Assembly: GCA_964543235.1 (NCBI GenBank)
Contig: CAZIXE010000008.1
Location: forward strand, 19,009-83,008
Length of the DNA: 64,000 nt
Direction: 5' to 3'
DNA from: JANMMJ01 sp964543235
Lineage (GTDB): Bacteria > Pseudomonadota > Alphaproteobacteria > Rhizobiales > Aestuariivirgaceae
Part shown: positions 48,740 through 57,557 of the stretch, piece by piece
Numbering within the stretch: the first letter of the stretch is position 1
Layout of the letters: each line of letters opens with the position of its first letter
The notes under the pieces: model-generated
The model's database searches: none
What the model saw: the letters and a program-made list of their open reading frames with translations, nothing else
What the model was told of the DNA's origin: nothing
Position numbers and translations under genes: made by a program

Positions 48740-49093
48740 TCACCCCACCTCGCGTGACAGCGCCTCCAGACGCTGCGCCACTGTATCGAGCCGCTCCGCC
48801 ACGCGAGCCTCGAGTTCCTTGGTCTGGGCAATGATCTGGTTCCGCGATTCGCGCGCCGACTTCAGCTGCTCTTCCAGTTCCTCGATCTTCTTGATCGCTT
48901 CGGAAAGCCTGTCGGCCACCATGAGCCCCGACATCACCAGCAGCCGGATGTCGCCGACCGACCCGACACTGCGCTTGATCTGCTGCACTTCCGAATCGAG
49001 AAGCCGCGCCAGCTCCTTGAGATGCCCTTCCTCGCCATCGGGGCATTGCATCGTGTACGGACGATCGTGAACGGTGACGATCACCTGCCCCAT
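48740..49093 (-). CDS. zapA: Cell division protein ZapA
   Basis: ZapA binds FtsZ and bundles its filaments at the division site. The 117-aa protein begins GQVIVTVHDRPYTMQCPDGEE, has the globular domain with LKELARLLDSEVQQIKRSVGSV and DIRLLVMSGLMVADRLSEA, and a C-terminal coiled coil (KIEELEEQLKSARESRNQ...). It is cotranscribed with the DUF4164 gene three bases upstream. The usual downstream neighbour, 6S RNA, is present. Confidence 0.92.
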   Translation of the reverse strand: MGQVIVTVHDRPYTMQCPDGEEGHLKELARLLDSEVQQIKRSVGSVGDIRLLVMSGLMVADRLSEAIKKIEELEEQLKSARESRNQIIAQTKELEARVAERLDTVAQRLEALSREVG

Positions 49094-49096
49094 GTC

Positions 49097-49384
49097 TTAC
49101 CCGCCACCCTGGTTGGATTGTATGACCGATCTGATGCGCGACATCGCCGAATCGATCTTGTTGACCGCCTTCCTGCTGGTATCGACAAGCTCCGATGCCT
49201 TGGAGCGGACCGCATCCAGCTCCTGCGCGAGCTTTGACCGGTCGATACGCAACGCGTCAGCCTCGCCCTGCGCCGCCAGAGCTCTCTGTTCCAGTTCGGA
49301 GCGGCGCGCCAGCGCGGCCTCGAACTGCCGCAGCGCCGATTCAAAACGGTCAAACGCCGCCTCCAGTTTCGGTGTATCCGCCAT
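49097..49384 (-). CDS. DUF4164 coiled-coil protein
   Basis: The 95-aa protein is a short coiled coil (FDRFESALRQFEAALARRSELEQRA, then DRSKLAQELDAVRSKASELV) ending in MSRIRSVIQSNQGGG. Such DUF4164 proteins precede zapA in Hyphomicrobiales and are thought to be division-linked, with no known activity. It lies three bases before zapA in the same unit. Confidence 0.82.
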   Translation of the reverse strand: MADTPKLEAAFDRFESALRQFEAALARRSELEQRALAAQGEADALRIDRSKLAQELDAVRSKASELVDTSRKAVNKIDSAMSRIRSVIQSNQGGG

Positions 49385-49535
49385 ATCAGCCCCACAGATA
49401 CGCTAAATTAGCACATTAGGCACGCCTCACCATGGGCGTCAACACGCCGGCCCGGCCGCTAGCGCCGCCGCGCAGCCATTGACTTGAGGGGAGTCGCTGC
49501 TATCAGAACCCGCAACCGATCAACGCGAGACATCC

Positions 49536-51518
49536 ATGGACACCCAACCGGTTGCGGCTGACCTCCGCACAATGAGCAACGCCATCCGCGCCCTCAGCAT
49601 GGACGCGGTCCAGAAGGCCAATTCCGGCCATCCCGGCCTGCCGATGGGGGCTGCCGATATCGCCACGGTCCTTTTTTCGGGCGTGCTCAAATTCGATGCT
49701 GCCGACCCGCATTGGCCTGACCGGGACCGCTTTGTCCTCTCTGCCGGCCACGGCTCCATGCTGCTCTATTCCCTGCTCCACCTCCTCGGCTACGCCGACA
49801 TGCCGATGGAAGAACTGAAGAATTTCCGCCAGCTCGGCTCACGCACGGCTGGCCACCCGGAATTCGGCCATGCCAGCGGCATCGAAACCACCACCGGTCC
49901 TCTCGGCCAGGGCCTCGCCAACGCCGTCGGCATGGCGATTGCTGAACGCCACCTCAATTCCCGCTTCGGCGACGGTCTCGTCGATCATCGGACCTATGTC
50001 CTGGCGGGCGACGGCTGTCTCATGGAAGGTGTGTCACAGGAGGCCATTGCCCTCGCCGGCCATCTGCAGCTTGGCCGGCTCATCGTCCTCTTCGACGACA
50101 ACGGCATATCAATCGACGGTAAGGTCAGCCTTGCCGACTCGACCGATCAGCTGGCCCGTTTTGCCGCTTCCGGTTGGAACGTAACCCGCATCGACGGCCA
50201 TGATCATTGCGCCATCGCCGAGGCGCTCGCGGCCGCGCAGGCGAGCCCGCGTCCGACGCTGATCGCCTGCCGGACCATCATCGGTTATGGCGCCCCGACC
50301 AAGCAGGGGACGGCGGCCACCCATGGCTCGCCCCTCGGAGCCGAAGAGATCGCCGGGGCGCGGCAGGCCCTCGGCTGGGACCATCCGCCCTTCGTGGTGC
50401 CGGATGATGTGCTCGCCCAATGGCGCGCCGCCGGCCGCCGCGGCCGCGCCGCCCGCGAGGCCTGGACGCGGCGCCTCGCGGCCAGCCCCGACCGTACCGC
50501 CTTCGAGCGTGCCATCGCCGGCCGGCTTCCCGAGAACTTCGATTCGGTGATTGCCGAGTACAAGCAGGCCCTGGCCAAGTCGCCACCGGCGCTCGCCACC
50601 CGCAATGCCTCGCAAAACGCGCTCGACGTCATCAATGCGGCCGTGCCCGAAACGATTGGCGGCTCGGCTGATCTCACCGGCTCGAACAACACCCGCTCCA
50701 AGGATATGAAGCCCCTGTCCGCGTCCGGCTATGGGGCGCGCTACATCCACTACGGCGTTCGCGAACACGGCATGGCCGCCGCGATGAACGGCATGGCGCT
50801 GCATGGCGGCGTCATTCCCTATGGCGGCACCTTTCTGGTCTTCACCGATTATTGTCGCCCCGCGATCCGCCTCTCTGCCATCATGGGCCAGCGCGTCATC
50901 TACGTCATGACCCACGACTCGATCGGTCTCGGCGAAGACGGGCCGACCCACCAGCCGGTAGAGCATCTGGCTGCCCTGCGTGTCATCCCCAACCTGACAG
51001 TGTACCGCCCTTGCGACGCCGTCGAGACCGCCGAGTGCTGGCAACTGGCACTCAAGGACACGAAGGGCCCCAGCATTCTCGCCTTGACCCGCCAGAAGCT
51101 GAAACCTTCCCGCCTCGCCTATTCGGCACGGAATCTCTGCGCCCTCGGTGCCTATGAGATCGCTGCCGCCCCGAAGAAGGCCAGGGCGGTGCTCTTCGCT
51201 TCGGGCTCCGAGGTCGAAATCGCCCTGGCGGCGAAAGCCACTCTGGACGCCAGAGGCCTGCCGGCGCGCGTCGTCTCGGTGCCGTCGATGGAGCTCTTCG
51301 CCAGGCAGGGCAAGGCCTACCGGGACAAGCTCCTCGGCACCGAGAAGATCCGCATCGCCGTCGAGGCCGGGGTGCGCCAGGGCTGGGACCGTTTCATCGG
51401 GACCGACGGCATCTTTGTCGGCATGACCGGATTTGGCGCATCCGGCCCTGCCGAAAAGCTCTATGAACACTTTGGCATCACGGCCAAAGCGGTGGTAAAG
51501 GCCGCCCTGCGCAAATGA
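49536..51518 (+). CDS. tkt: Transketolase
   Basis: Transketolase moves two-carbon units between sugar phosphates (pentose phosphate pathway and Calvin cycle) with thiamine diphosphate. The 660-aa protein has ANSGHPGLPMGAADIA, the cofactor segment GPLGQGLANAVGMA, the metal motif AGDGCLMEG through FDDNGISIDG, and the catalytic-side FLVFTDYCRPAIRLSAIMGQ and DSIGLGEDGPTHQPVEHLA blocks. Length is normal. It starts a unit with pgk (four-base overlap) and fba; gap, usually found between tkt and pgk, is missing here. Confidence 0.97.
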   Translation: MDTQPVAADLRTMSNAIRALSMDAVQKANSGHPGLPMGAADIATVLFSGVLKFDAADPHWPDRDRFVLSAGHGSMLLYSLLHLLGYADMPMEELKNFRQLGSRTAGHPEFGHASGIETTTGPLGQGLANAVGMAIAERHLNSRFGDGLVDHRTYVLAGDGCLMEGVSQEAIALAGHLQLGRLIVLFDDNGISIDGKVSLADSTDQLARFAASGWNVTRIDGHDHCAIAEALAAAQASPRPTLIACRTIIGYGAPTKQGTAATHGSPLGAEEIAGARQALGWDHPPFVVPDDVLAQWRAAGRRGRAAREAWTRRLAASPDRTAFERAIAGRLPENFDSVIAEYKQALAKSPPALATRNASQNALDVINAAVPETIGGSADLTGSNNTRSKDMKPLSASGYGARYIHYGVREHGMAAAMNGMALHGGVIPYGGTFLVFTDYCRPAIRLSAIMGQRVIYVMTHDSIGLGEDGPTHQPVEHLAALRVIPNLTVYRPCDAVETAECWQLALKDTKGPSILALTRQKLKPSRLAYSARNLCALGAYEIAAAPKKARAVLFASGSEVEIALAAKATLDARGLPARVVSVPSMELFARQGKAYRDKLLGTEKIRIAVEAGVRQGWDRFIGTDGIFVGMTGFGASGPAEKLYEHFGITAKAVVKAALRK

Positions 51519-52699
51519 GATTCCGCACGCTCGATAACCTCGACCCCAGGGGCAAACGCGTCATCGTCCGCGTCGACCTCAACGTGCCGGTGGAAAACGG
51601 CAGGGTCACCGACGCCACCCGCATTGAACGTATCGTGCCGACGCTGAACGAGCTTCTTGACAAGGGCGCGGCGGTCATCGTCATCGCCCACTTTGACCGG
51701 CCCAAGGGCAAGGTCATCCCGGAAATGTCGCTGAAGCCGGTGGCGCCGGCACTTGCACAGCATCTCGGCCGTCCCGTCCGCTTCGAGTTCACCGACTGGC
51801 AGTCCGCACCTGCTCTCAGCATTGCGCCAGGCGAATGCGTCCTCATGGAGAACACCCGCTATCACCCCGGCGAGGAAAAGAACGACCCCGCCTTTGCCGC
51901 CATGCTGGCTTCCCTCGGCGATGCCTTCGTCAATGATGCTTTCTCGGCGGCCCATCGTGCCCACTCCTCGACTGAGGGCATTGCCCGCGTCATCCCCGCC
52001 TATGCCGGGCGCGCCATGGAGGCAGAACTCAAGGCGCTTGAAGCCGCCCTCGAGAAGCCGGAGCGCCCGCTCATCGCCGTGGTGGGCGGAGCCAAGGTAT
52101 CGACCAAGCTCGATCTCCTTGGCAACCTGTCCGGCATTGCCAACATCATTGTCATCGGTGGCGGCATGGCGAATACCTTCCTCGCTGCGACAGGCTATCC
52201 GGTCGGCAAATCGCTTTGCGAGCATGATCTTGTTGCCACCGCCCGCGACATTATCGCGACGGCCCGCGAAAGGGGCTGCGCCCTGCTGCTGCCGTCGGAT
52301 GTGGTGCTGGCGAAGGAATTCAAGGCAGGTACGGCCAATCGCACGGCGACACCCGATGCGGTCGCAGCCGACGACATGATCCTCGATGTCGGCCCGCAGA
52401 CCGTGGCGGCCATCAGGACTGCATTTGACGGTGCCGCCACGATCGTCTGGAACGGCCCGCTCGGCGCCTTCGAGATTGCCCCCTTTGATGCCGCGACTGT
52501 TGCGGCTGCACGCCACGCTGCGGAACTGACCCGCCAGGGCCGCGTGGTAACTATTGCCGGCGGCGGCGATACGGTTGCTGCCCTGAACCATGCTAAGGTT
52601 GCCGCAGACTTCACATATATCTCGACCGCAGGCGGCGCGTTCCTCGAATGGCTCGAGGGTAAACCGCTGCCCGGCGTCAAAGCCCTGGAGGACGCATAG
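51515..52699 (+). CDS. pgk: Phosphoglycerate kinase
   Basis: PGK transfers a phosphate between 1,3-bisphosphoglycerate and ADP. The 394-aa protein begins RTLDNLDPRGKRVIVRVDLNVPVENG, followed by HFDRPKGK, the ENTRYHPGEEKND and FVNDAFSAAHRAHSSTEGIA blocks, AVVGGAKVSTKLDLL, and the nucleotide-binding GGGMANTF and IAGGGDTVAAL loops. Complete. ATG overlaps the tkt stop; fba follows after two bases. Confidence 0.97.
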   Translation: MRFRTLDNLDPRGKRVIVRVDLNVPVENGRVTDATRIERIVPTLNELLDKGAAVIVIAHFDRPKGKVIPEMSLKPVAPALAQHLGRPVRFEFTDWQSAPALSIAPGECVLMENTRYHPGEEKNDPAFAAMLASLGDAFVNDAFSAAHRAHSSTEGIARVIPAYAGRAMEAELKALEAALEKPERPLIAVVGGAKVSTKLDLLGNLSGIANIIVIGGGMANTFLAATGYPVGKSLCEHDLVATARDIIATARERGCALLLPSDVVLAKEFKAGTANRTATPDAVAADDMILDVGPQTVAAIRTAFDGAATIVWNGPLGAFEIAPFDAATVAAARHAAELTRQGRVVTIAGGGDTVAALNHAKVAADFTYISTAGGAFLEWLEGKPLPGVKALEDA

Positions 52700-52701
52700 C
52701 C

Positions 52702-53724
52702 ATGAACCTGAACGCTCTCGCCGAAACCGCCGCCGCCATGGTCAGCCATGGCAAGGGGATCCTGGCAGCCGATGAAAGCACCGGCTCGATTCAGAAGCGT
52801 TTCGACTCGATCGGTGTGCCCTGCACTGAAGAAAACCGCCGCGATTATCGCGAAATGCTGTTCTCTTCCGGTGACGCCATGAAAAACTACATCTCGGCGG
52901 TCATCCTGTTTGACGAAACCATCCGCCAGAAGGCCAGGAACGGCACGCCACTCGTCGGTCTCATAACCAGTGCCGGCTCAATTCCCGGCATCAAGCTGGA
53001 TGCGGGAGCAAAGCCGCTTGCCTTACAGCCGGGCGAAACCGTCACCGAGGGCCTCGATGGCCTCGCCGGCCGCATCAGGGAGTATGTCGGACTTGGAGCC
53101 CGGTTCGCCAAGTGGCGCGCCACGATCGACCCTTCGGGGAAGGGTCCGAGCCACAACACCATTCACGCCAATGCCCATGCCCTCGCTCGCTATGCGGCAC
53201 TCTGCCAGGACGGCGGTCTCGTGCCGATGGTCGAGCCCGAGGTCCTGATGGATGGCGACAACGACATCGATACCTGCCTTGCAGTCACCGAGTGGGTGCT
53301 GAAAGAGACCTACCAGGAGCTCTACTATGCCGGCGTCAAGCTGGAAGGCACCATTCTCAAGCCCAACATGGTCGTTGCGGGCAAGAAGTCGGCGAAAAAG
53401 GCCTCTCGAGAGGAAGTCGCCGAGAAGACCGTGACTGTCCTGAAGCGCTGCGTGCCGGCTGCGGTTCCGGGCATTGCCTTCCTGTCCGGCGGCCAGTCGG
53501 ATGAGGATGCCACCGCGCATTTGCATCTGATGAATGCCATGGGAAATCTCCCCTGGAGGCTCACCTTCTCCTATGGCCGGGCCCTGCAGGCTGCGGCGCT
53601 CAAGGCCTGGGGCGGCAAGGCGGAGAATGTGCCGGCCGCCCAGAAAGCCTTTGCCCACCGCGCCCGCATGAACGCGCTCGCCGCCGCCGGCAATTGGCAG
53701 CAGCAACTCGAAAAGGCTGCCTGA
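52702..53724 (+). CDS. Class I fructose-bisphosphate aldolase
   Basis: The enzyme splits fructose-1,6-bisphosphate into dihydroxyacetone phosphate and glyceraldehyde-3-phosphate through a lysine Schiff base. The 340-aa product is the class I type with ILAADESTGSIQKRF at the start, FAKWRATI with a conserved lysine, and the active-site LEGTILKPNMVV, whose lysine forms the Schiff base, then GIAFLSGGQSDEDAT. It is the third gene of tkt-pgk-fba. Confidence 0.95.
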   Translation: MNLNALAETAAAMVSHGKGILAADESTGSIQKRFDSIGVPCTEENRRDYREMLFSSGDAMKNYISAVILFDETIRQKARNGTPLVGLITSAGSIPGIKLDAGAKPLALQPGETVTEGLDGLAGRIREYVGLGARFAKWRATIDPSGKGPSHNTIHANAHALARYAALCQDGGLVPMVEPEVLMDGDNDIDTCLAVTEWVLKETYQELYYAGVKLEGTILKPNMVVAGKKSAKKASREEVAEKTVTVLKRCVPAAVPGIAFLSGGQSDEDATAHLHLMNAMGNLPWRLTFSYGRALQAAALKAWGGKAENVPAAQKAFAHRARMNALAAAGNWQQQLEKAA

Positions 53725-53791
53725 CCGCGGCACAGTTGCAGGTCACGCGGCGTTGCACTGTGGTGCAGGCGGCACCTGTGGCCAATTCGCC

Positions 53792-54364
53792 ATGACCCCT
53801 CCCCGCCTCTTCCTCGTTGCCCCGGCAGCGCCGGCCCCGGCAATTGTCGGTTGCGTACGCGCCGCGGCGTCGGCAGGCGATGTTGCCAGCGTGCTGCTGC
53901 GCCCGGAACACCTCCCGGATGCCGTAAAGCCGGTCCAGGCCTTGGGCATTGCTGTTCTGACGACTGGCGAACAGGAGAACGTCATGCGACATGGCTGTGA
54001 CGGCCTTCACATCGAGGCCGGCCGGACCCGTTACGACGAAGCGCGGGCCGCTCTCGGTAAGGAACGGATCATTGGAACGTTCTGCGCGGCTTCGCGCCAT
54101 CTCGCCATGGAGATGGCCGAGGCCGGCGCCGACTATGTCGCCTTCTCGCAGAATGCCCGCGCCGCCGGCGGCCTGCCCATCGTATCATGGTGGTCGCAGA
54201 TGTTTGAAGTTCCATGCGTGGCATTCGATCCCGTGGCACCCGCCGGTCTCGACACATTGCTGCCGCAGAATCCGGACTTTATCCGGCCCACGGACGACAT
54301 GTGGACCTCACCGGAACGGGCGGCCGACATCGTTTCCCGCTTGATGGCGCAATTGACCGGATGA
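53792..54364 (+). CDS. Thiamine-phosphate synthase-like (ThiE/TenI fold) protein
   Basis: The 190-aa protein resembles ThiE, a TIM-barrel enzyme of thiamine synthesis, and follows fba in rhizobial genomes. It begins RLFLVAPAAPAPAIV, then has AASAGDVASVLLRP, CDGLHIEAGRTRYDEARAALG and ADYVAFSQNARAAGG. The classical ThiE diphosphate and thiazole contacts (HxGQxD and late GxGP) are not preserved, so it may not be a true ThiE. The ATG at 53792 is the only in-frame ATG near the conserved N-terminus and has no evident Shine-Dalgarno sequence. It overlaps the Sel1 gene by four bases. Confidence 0.72.
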   Translation: MTPPRLFLVAPAAPAPAIVGCVRAAASAGDVASVLLRPEHLPDAVKPVQALGIAVLTTGEQENVMRHGCDGLHIEAGRTRYDEARAALGKERIIGTFCAASRHLAMEMAEAGADYVAFSQNARAAGGLPIVSWWSQMFEVPCVAFDPVAPAGLDTLLPQNPDFIRPTDDMWTSPERAADIVSRLMAQLTG

Positions 54365-55269
54365 AACGCATCCTCGCAGGGCTTTTGCTGACGCTGGTGC
54401 TCGCCGCGCCGGCGCGGGCTGAAGAAGACTTCGAAACGGCGGTGGCGCTGTTCGAGAACGGCCGTTATGGCGAAGCCCGCCCCATCGCCGAAACCTACGC
54501 CGCCAGGGGTGATGCCCGCGCCATGGCCATGCTGGGCGCCATGTATCAGGCTGGCCACGGCGTCGAGGAGGACGCCAAGGAAGCGGCGCGTTGGTATACG
54601 CTGGCGGCGGACAAGGGGCATGACGGTGCCTTGTTCTCGCTTGCCATGTTGCTGCTCGACGGTTCGCTGGGCACTGTCGACCGTGACCGTGGCCTGCCCT
54701 TGTTGCAGCAGTCGGCGGACCGGGGCAACGGCGCCGCCCAGTACAATCTCGGGCTCATCGCTGCCAGCGAAGATCCGCCCGATTGGCAGAAGGCCGCAAG
54801 CTGGTTCACCAGGGCGGCCGAGCGCGGCGTTGCCGAGGCGCAATACAATCTCGGAGTCCTCTACGCCGAGGGACGCGGCGTTACCAAGGACATTGTCACG
54901 GCCGGAACGTGGTTTGCCAGGGCGGCAAGCCAGGGCATGCCCGATGCCGCCCTCGACTATGGCGTGATGGTCTACCGGGGTGAAGGCGTGCAGAAGGACG
55001 AGAAAGTTGGCGCCCAGTGGCTGCTGGTCGCCGCCCGCCGCGGCAACGTCATTGCCCAGAACCGCGTTGCCCGCATCCTCGCCGCCGGCCGTGGCATGAA
55101 CGCCGATCCCGTCGAAGCGGTGAAATGGCATCTTCTCGCGACCGCCGGCGGGCGGGGCGATGTGTGGCTCGACGAATTCATGAAGCAGCTGACACCGGCC
55201 CAGTTGCAGGACGCTCAATCGCGCGCCGCGTCCTTCGAGCCCGAGAAGTTCATCTCCGGGGGCGGCTAG
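54361..55269 (+). CDS. Secreted Sel1-like repeat protein
   Basis: The 302-aa precursor has a signal peptide (MKRILAGLLLTLVLAAPARA) and several Sel1/TPR-like repeats of about 36 residues (ARAMAMLGAMYQAGHGVEEDAKEAARWYTLAADKGH, AQYNLGLIAAS, AEAQYNLGVLYAEGRGV, ALDYGVMVYRGEGVQKDEKVGA, AQNRVARILAAGRGMNADPVEAVKWHLLA). Repeats bind partner proteins in signalling or envelope functions; partner unknown. ATG overlaps the preceding stop, so translation is coupled. Confidence 0.9.
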   Translation: MKRILAGLLLTLVLAAPARAEEDFETAVALFENGRYGEARPIAETYAARGDARAMAMLGAMYQAGHGVEEDAKEAARWYTLAADKGHDGALFSLAMLLLDGSLGTVDRDRGLPLLQQSADRGNGAAQYNLGLIAASEDPPDWQKAASWFTRAAERGVAEAQYNLGVLYAEGRGVTKDIVTAGTWFARAASQGMPDAALDYGVMVYRGEGVQKDEKVGAQWLLVAARRGNVIAQNRVARILAAGRGMNADPVEAVKWHLLATAGGRGDVWLDEFMKQLTPAQLQDAQSRAASFEPEKFISGGG

Positions 55270-55323
55270 ATTTGCCGGTCGTGAGTTGCTAAGCGGGCGG
55301 GACGACCAGCAAAGGAAACGTTC

Positions 55324-56136
55324 GTGCCTGCCTCCCCCCTGATGACCGTAATGATCAACGCCGTGCGCAAGGCGGCGCGGGCCGTGCAGCGCGACTATGG
55401 CGAGGTTGCAAATCTCCAGGTCTCGCAGAAGGGGCCGGGCGATTTCGTGACCGCCGCCGACCGCCGCTGCGAGAAGATCCTCCGCACCGAGCTGGAAAAG
55501 GCGAGGCCCGGCTACGGGTTTCTCATGGAAGAGGCCGGCGAGGTTGCGGGCACCGACCCGGACCACCGCTTCCTCATCGATCCGATCGATGGCACCACCA
55601 ACTTCATGCACGCGATCCCCTTCTTCGGCATATCGGTGGCCTGCCAGCGGCGTGGCGAACTGGTGGCGGCAGTGACCCTCAATCCGATCACCGACGAGAT
55701 GTTTACCGCCGAGAAGGGCGCTGGCGCCTTTCTCAACAACCGTCGCATCCGCGTCGCCGCCCGCCGCGACATCCATGACACCGTGGTCTGTACCGGGATT
55801 CCGCATCGCGGCCGCAAGGATCATGCCCTCAACCGCGCCGAGGTGGCGCTCATGCAGGCCAGAACCGTCGGCATCCGCCGTTTCGGTTCGGCCACTCTGG
55901 AGCTCGGCTATGTGGCGGCGGGCCGGCTGGACATGTTCTGGGAGCGCAACCTGTCGCCCTGGGATCTGGCGGCCGGCATTCTGCTGATCCGCGAGGCCGG
56001 CGGCCTCACCAGTGACATCGACAGCGATCAGAGCCCGCTGGTCACCGGCAGCATCATCGCCTGCAATCCCGACCTCATGCCGGTATTCAAGAAGGAACTG
56101 GCCGCGGCCCGGGCCGCGGCAGCGGTAACTGACTGA
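55324..56136 (+). CDS. Inositol monophosphatase family protein (SuhB-like)
   Basis: The 270-aa protein is a Mg-dependent phosphatase of the inositol monophosphatase family. It shows GDFVTAADRRCEKIL, LMEEAGEVAG, the metal motif LIDPIDGTTNFMH with the Asp ligands, and WERNLSPWDLAAGILLIREAGG with the last Asp. SuhB-like members also bind RNA polymerase in antitermination. GTG start at 55324 with AAAGGAAA upstream. It runs to abut the rpsU stop (TGATCA). Confidence 0.93.
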   Translation: MPASPLMTVMINAVRKAARAVQRDYGEVANLQVSQKGPGDFVTAADRRCEKILRTELEKARPGYGFLMEEAGEVAGTDPDHRFLIDPIDGTTNFMHAIPFFGISVACQRRGELVAAVTLNPITDEMFTAEKGAGAFLNNRRIRVAARRDIHDTVVCTGIPHRGRKDHALNRAEVALMQARTVGIRRFGSATLELGYVAAGRLDMFWERNLSPWDLAAGILLIREAGGLTSDIDSDQSPLVTGSIIACNPDLMPVFKKELAAARAAAAVTD

Positions 56137-56388
56137 TCAGGCCTGGGCGCCGCGCGCCGGCGCAACCTTCTTCGGCGCGGCCGGCAACAGGCCCTCGCGC
56201 TGCAGCCGCTTGCGGGCCAGCTTGCGGGCCCGGCGCACCGCTTCCGCCTTTTCCCGGGCCTTCTTTTCTGAGGGTTTTTCATAGTGGCCGCGAAGCTTCA
56301 TTTCGCGGAAAATGCCCTCGCGCTGCATCTTCTTCTTGAGGGCTTTGAGTGCCTGATCGACGTTGTTGTCGCGTACGATAACTTGCAA
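56137..56388 (-). CDS. rpsU: 30S ribosomal protein S21, TTG start
   Basis: S21 is a small-subunit protein that helps mRNA selection in initiation. The 83-aa protein begins QVIVRDNNVDQALKALKKKM and continues with REMKLRGHYEKPSEKKARE, then a basic tail of the usual alphaproteobacterial type. The reading frame has no ATG at the family start; the codon just before QVIV is TTG, preceded by AGAGGATACCAC, so I take TTG as start. Longer in-frame starts add non-conserved residues. It is transcribed alone on the minus strand. Confidence 0.92.
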   Translation of the reverse strand: MQVIVRDNNVDQALKALKKKMQREGIFREMKLRGHYEKPSEKKAREKAEAVRRARKLARKRLQREGLLPAAPKKVAPARGAQA

Positions 56389-56483
56389 GTGGTATCCTCT
56401 GTCGTGTCGGGTTGTCTCGATGCAATAAAGGAGGCTCCCGTTCAGGGCCTCCCGAAGTGGCGGCGGGATACCACAACCATGCC

Positions 56484-57557
56484 TCAGTGTCGAGGGGTGA
56501 GCCGGTTGCAATGGCCCATTTTCCGGCCCGGGCGGACCTCCGACTTGCCATAGAGATGCACCGCGGTATGCGGCTGCGCAGCCAGTGTGGTCCACTCCAG
56601 CACCTCTTCGCCGATGAGGTTGGTCATCACCACGTCGGAGTGCCGGTCCGGCCGGCCCAGCGGCCAGCCGGCCACCGCCCGGATGTGCTGTTCGAACTGC
56701 GAAACAAGGCAGGCATCCATCGTCCAGTGTCCCGAATTGTGCACCCGGGGGGCGATCTCGTTAACGATGACGTCACCACCCGCCACGAACATCTCGATCC
56801 CGATCACCCCGACATAGTCCAGGGCCGTGACAATCCGGCCCGCCACGGCCCGTGCCTGTTCTGCCGTCTCGGGCGCAATGGCGGCCGGCACCGTCGCGGT
56901 GTGGAGAATGTGATGGCGGTGCACATTCTCCGGCACATCGTAGATTGCGACCCCGCCGTCCCAGCCCCGTGCCGCGATCACCGAGATTTCCTTCTCGAAG
57001 GCGATGAAACCCTCGAGAATCGCCGGCAGCCGGCCGATGTTCTGCCAGGACGAGAGGGCATCGTCACCGAGCTTGACCTGCCCCTTGCCGTCATAACCGA
57101 ACCGCCGCGTCTTGAGGATGGCCGGCCGCCCGATCCGGGCGACGGCTGCGGCGAGGCTCGCCGCGTCTGCAACGGCGGCGAAGGGCGCGACCTTGATGCC
57201 GAGGCCGGCGATGAATTGTTTCTCCTCGAAACGATCCTGCGCCGTCTTGAGTGCGCCTGCGCCGGGCGCCAGCGGTACCAGGCTCTCGAGGTAGGCCGCC
57301 GTCTCGGCCGGCACATTTTCGAACTCGTAGGTCACGGCATCGACCGCCGCGGCAAAGGCGGCCAGCGCCGCGCGATCGTCGTAGGCCGCGACCGTACGTG
57401 CCGCCGCCACCTGGAACGCCGGGCTGTCGGCCTCCGGAGCATAGATGTGGCATTTGAGCCCGAGCCGTGCCGCCGCCAGCGACAGCATGCGCCCGAGCTG
57501 CCCGCCCCCCAGGATGCCGATCGTCGAATTGGGCGGCAGCGGCGCCGGCAGGCGCAT
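56484..57557 (-). CDS. purK: N5-carboxyaminoimidazole ribonucleotide synthase
   Basis: PurK carboxylates AIR with ATP and bicarbonate in purine synthesis. The 357-aa ATP-grasp protein has GILGGGQLGRMLSLAAARLG at the N-terminus, ILKTRRFGYDGKGQ (ATP-binding lysine/glycine loop), FIAFEKEISVIAARG, and FVAGGDVIVNEIAPRVHNSGHWT with the metal Glu/Asn. It overlaps purE by one base and shares its mRNA. Confidence 0.96.
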   Translation of the reverse strand: MRLPAPLPPNSTIGILGGGQLGRMLSLAAARLGLKCHIYAPEADSPAFQVAAARTVAAYDDRAALAAFAAAVDAVTYEFENVPAETAAYLESLVPLAPGAGALKTAQDRFEEKQFIAGLGIKVAPFAAVADAASLAAAVARIGRPAILKTRRFGYDGKGQVKLGDDALSSWQNIGRLPAILEGFIAFEKEISVIAARGWDGGVAIYDVPENVHRHHILHTATVPAAIAPETAEQARAVAGRIVTALDYVGVIGIEMFVAGGDVIVNEIAPRVHNSGHWTMDACLVSQFEQHIRAVAGWPLGRPDRHSDVVMTNLIGEEVLEWTTLAAQPHTAVHLYGKSEVRPGRKMGHCNRLTPRH

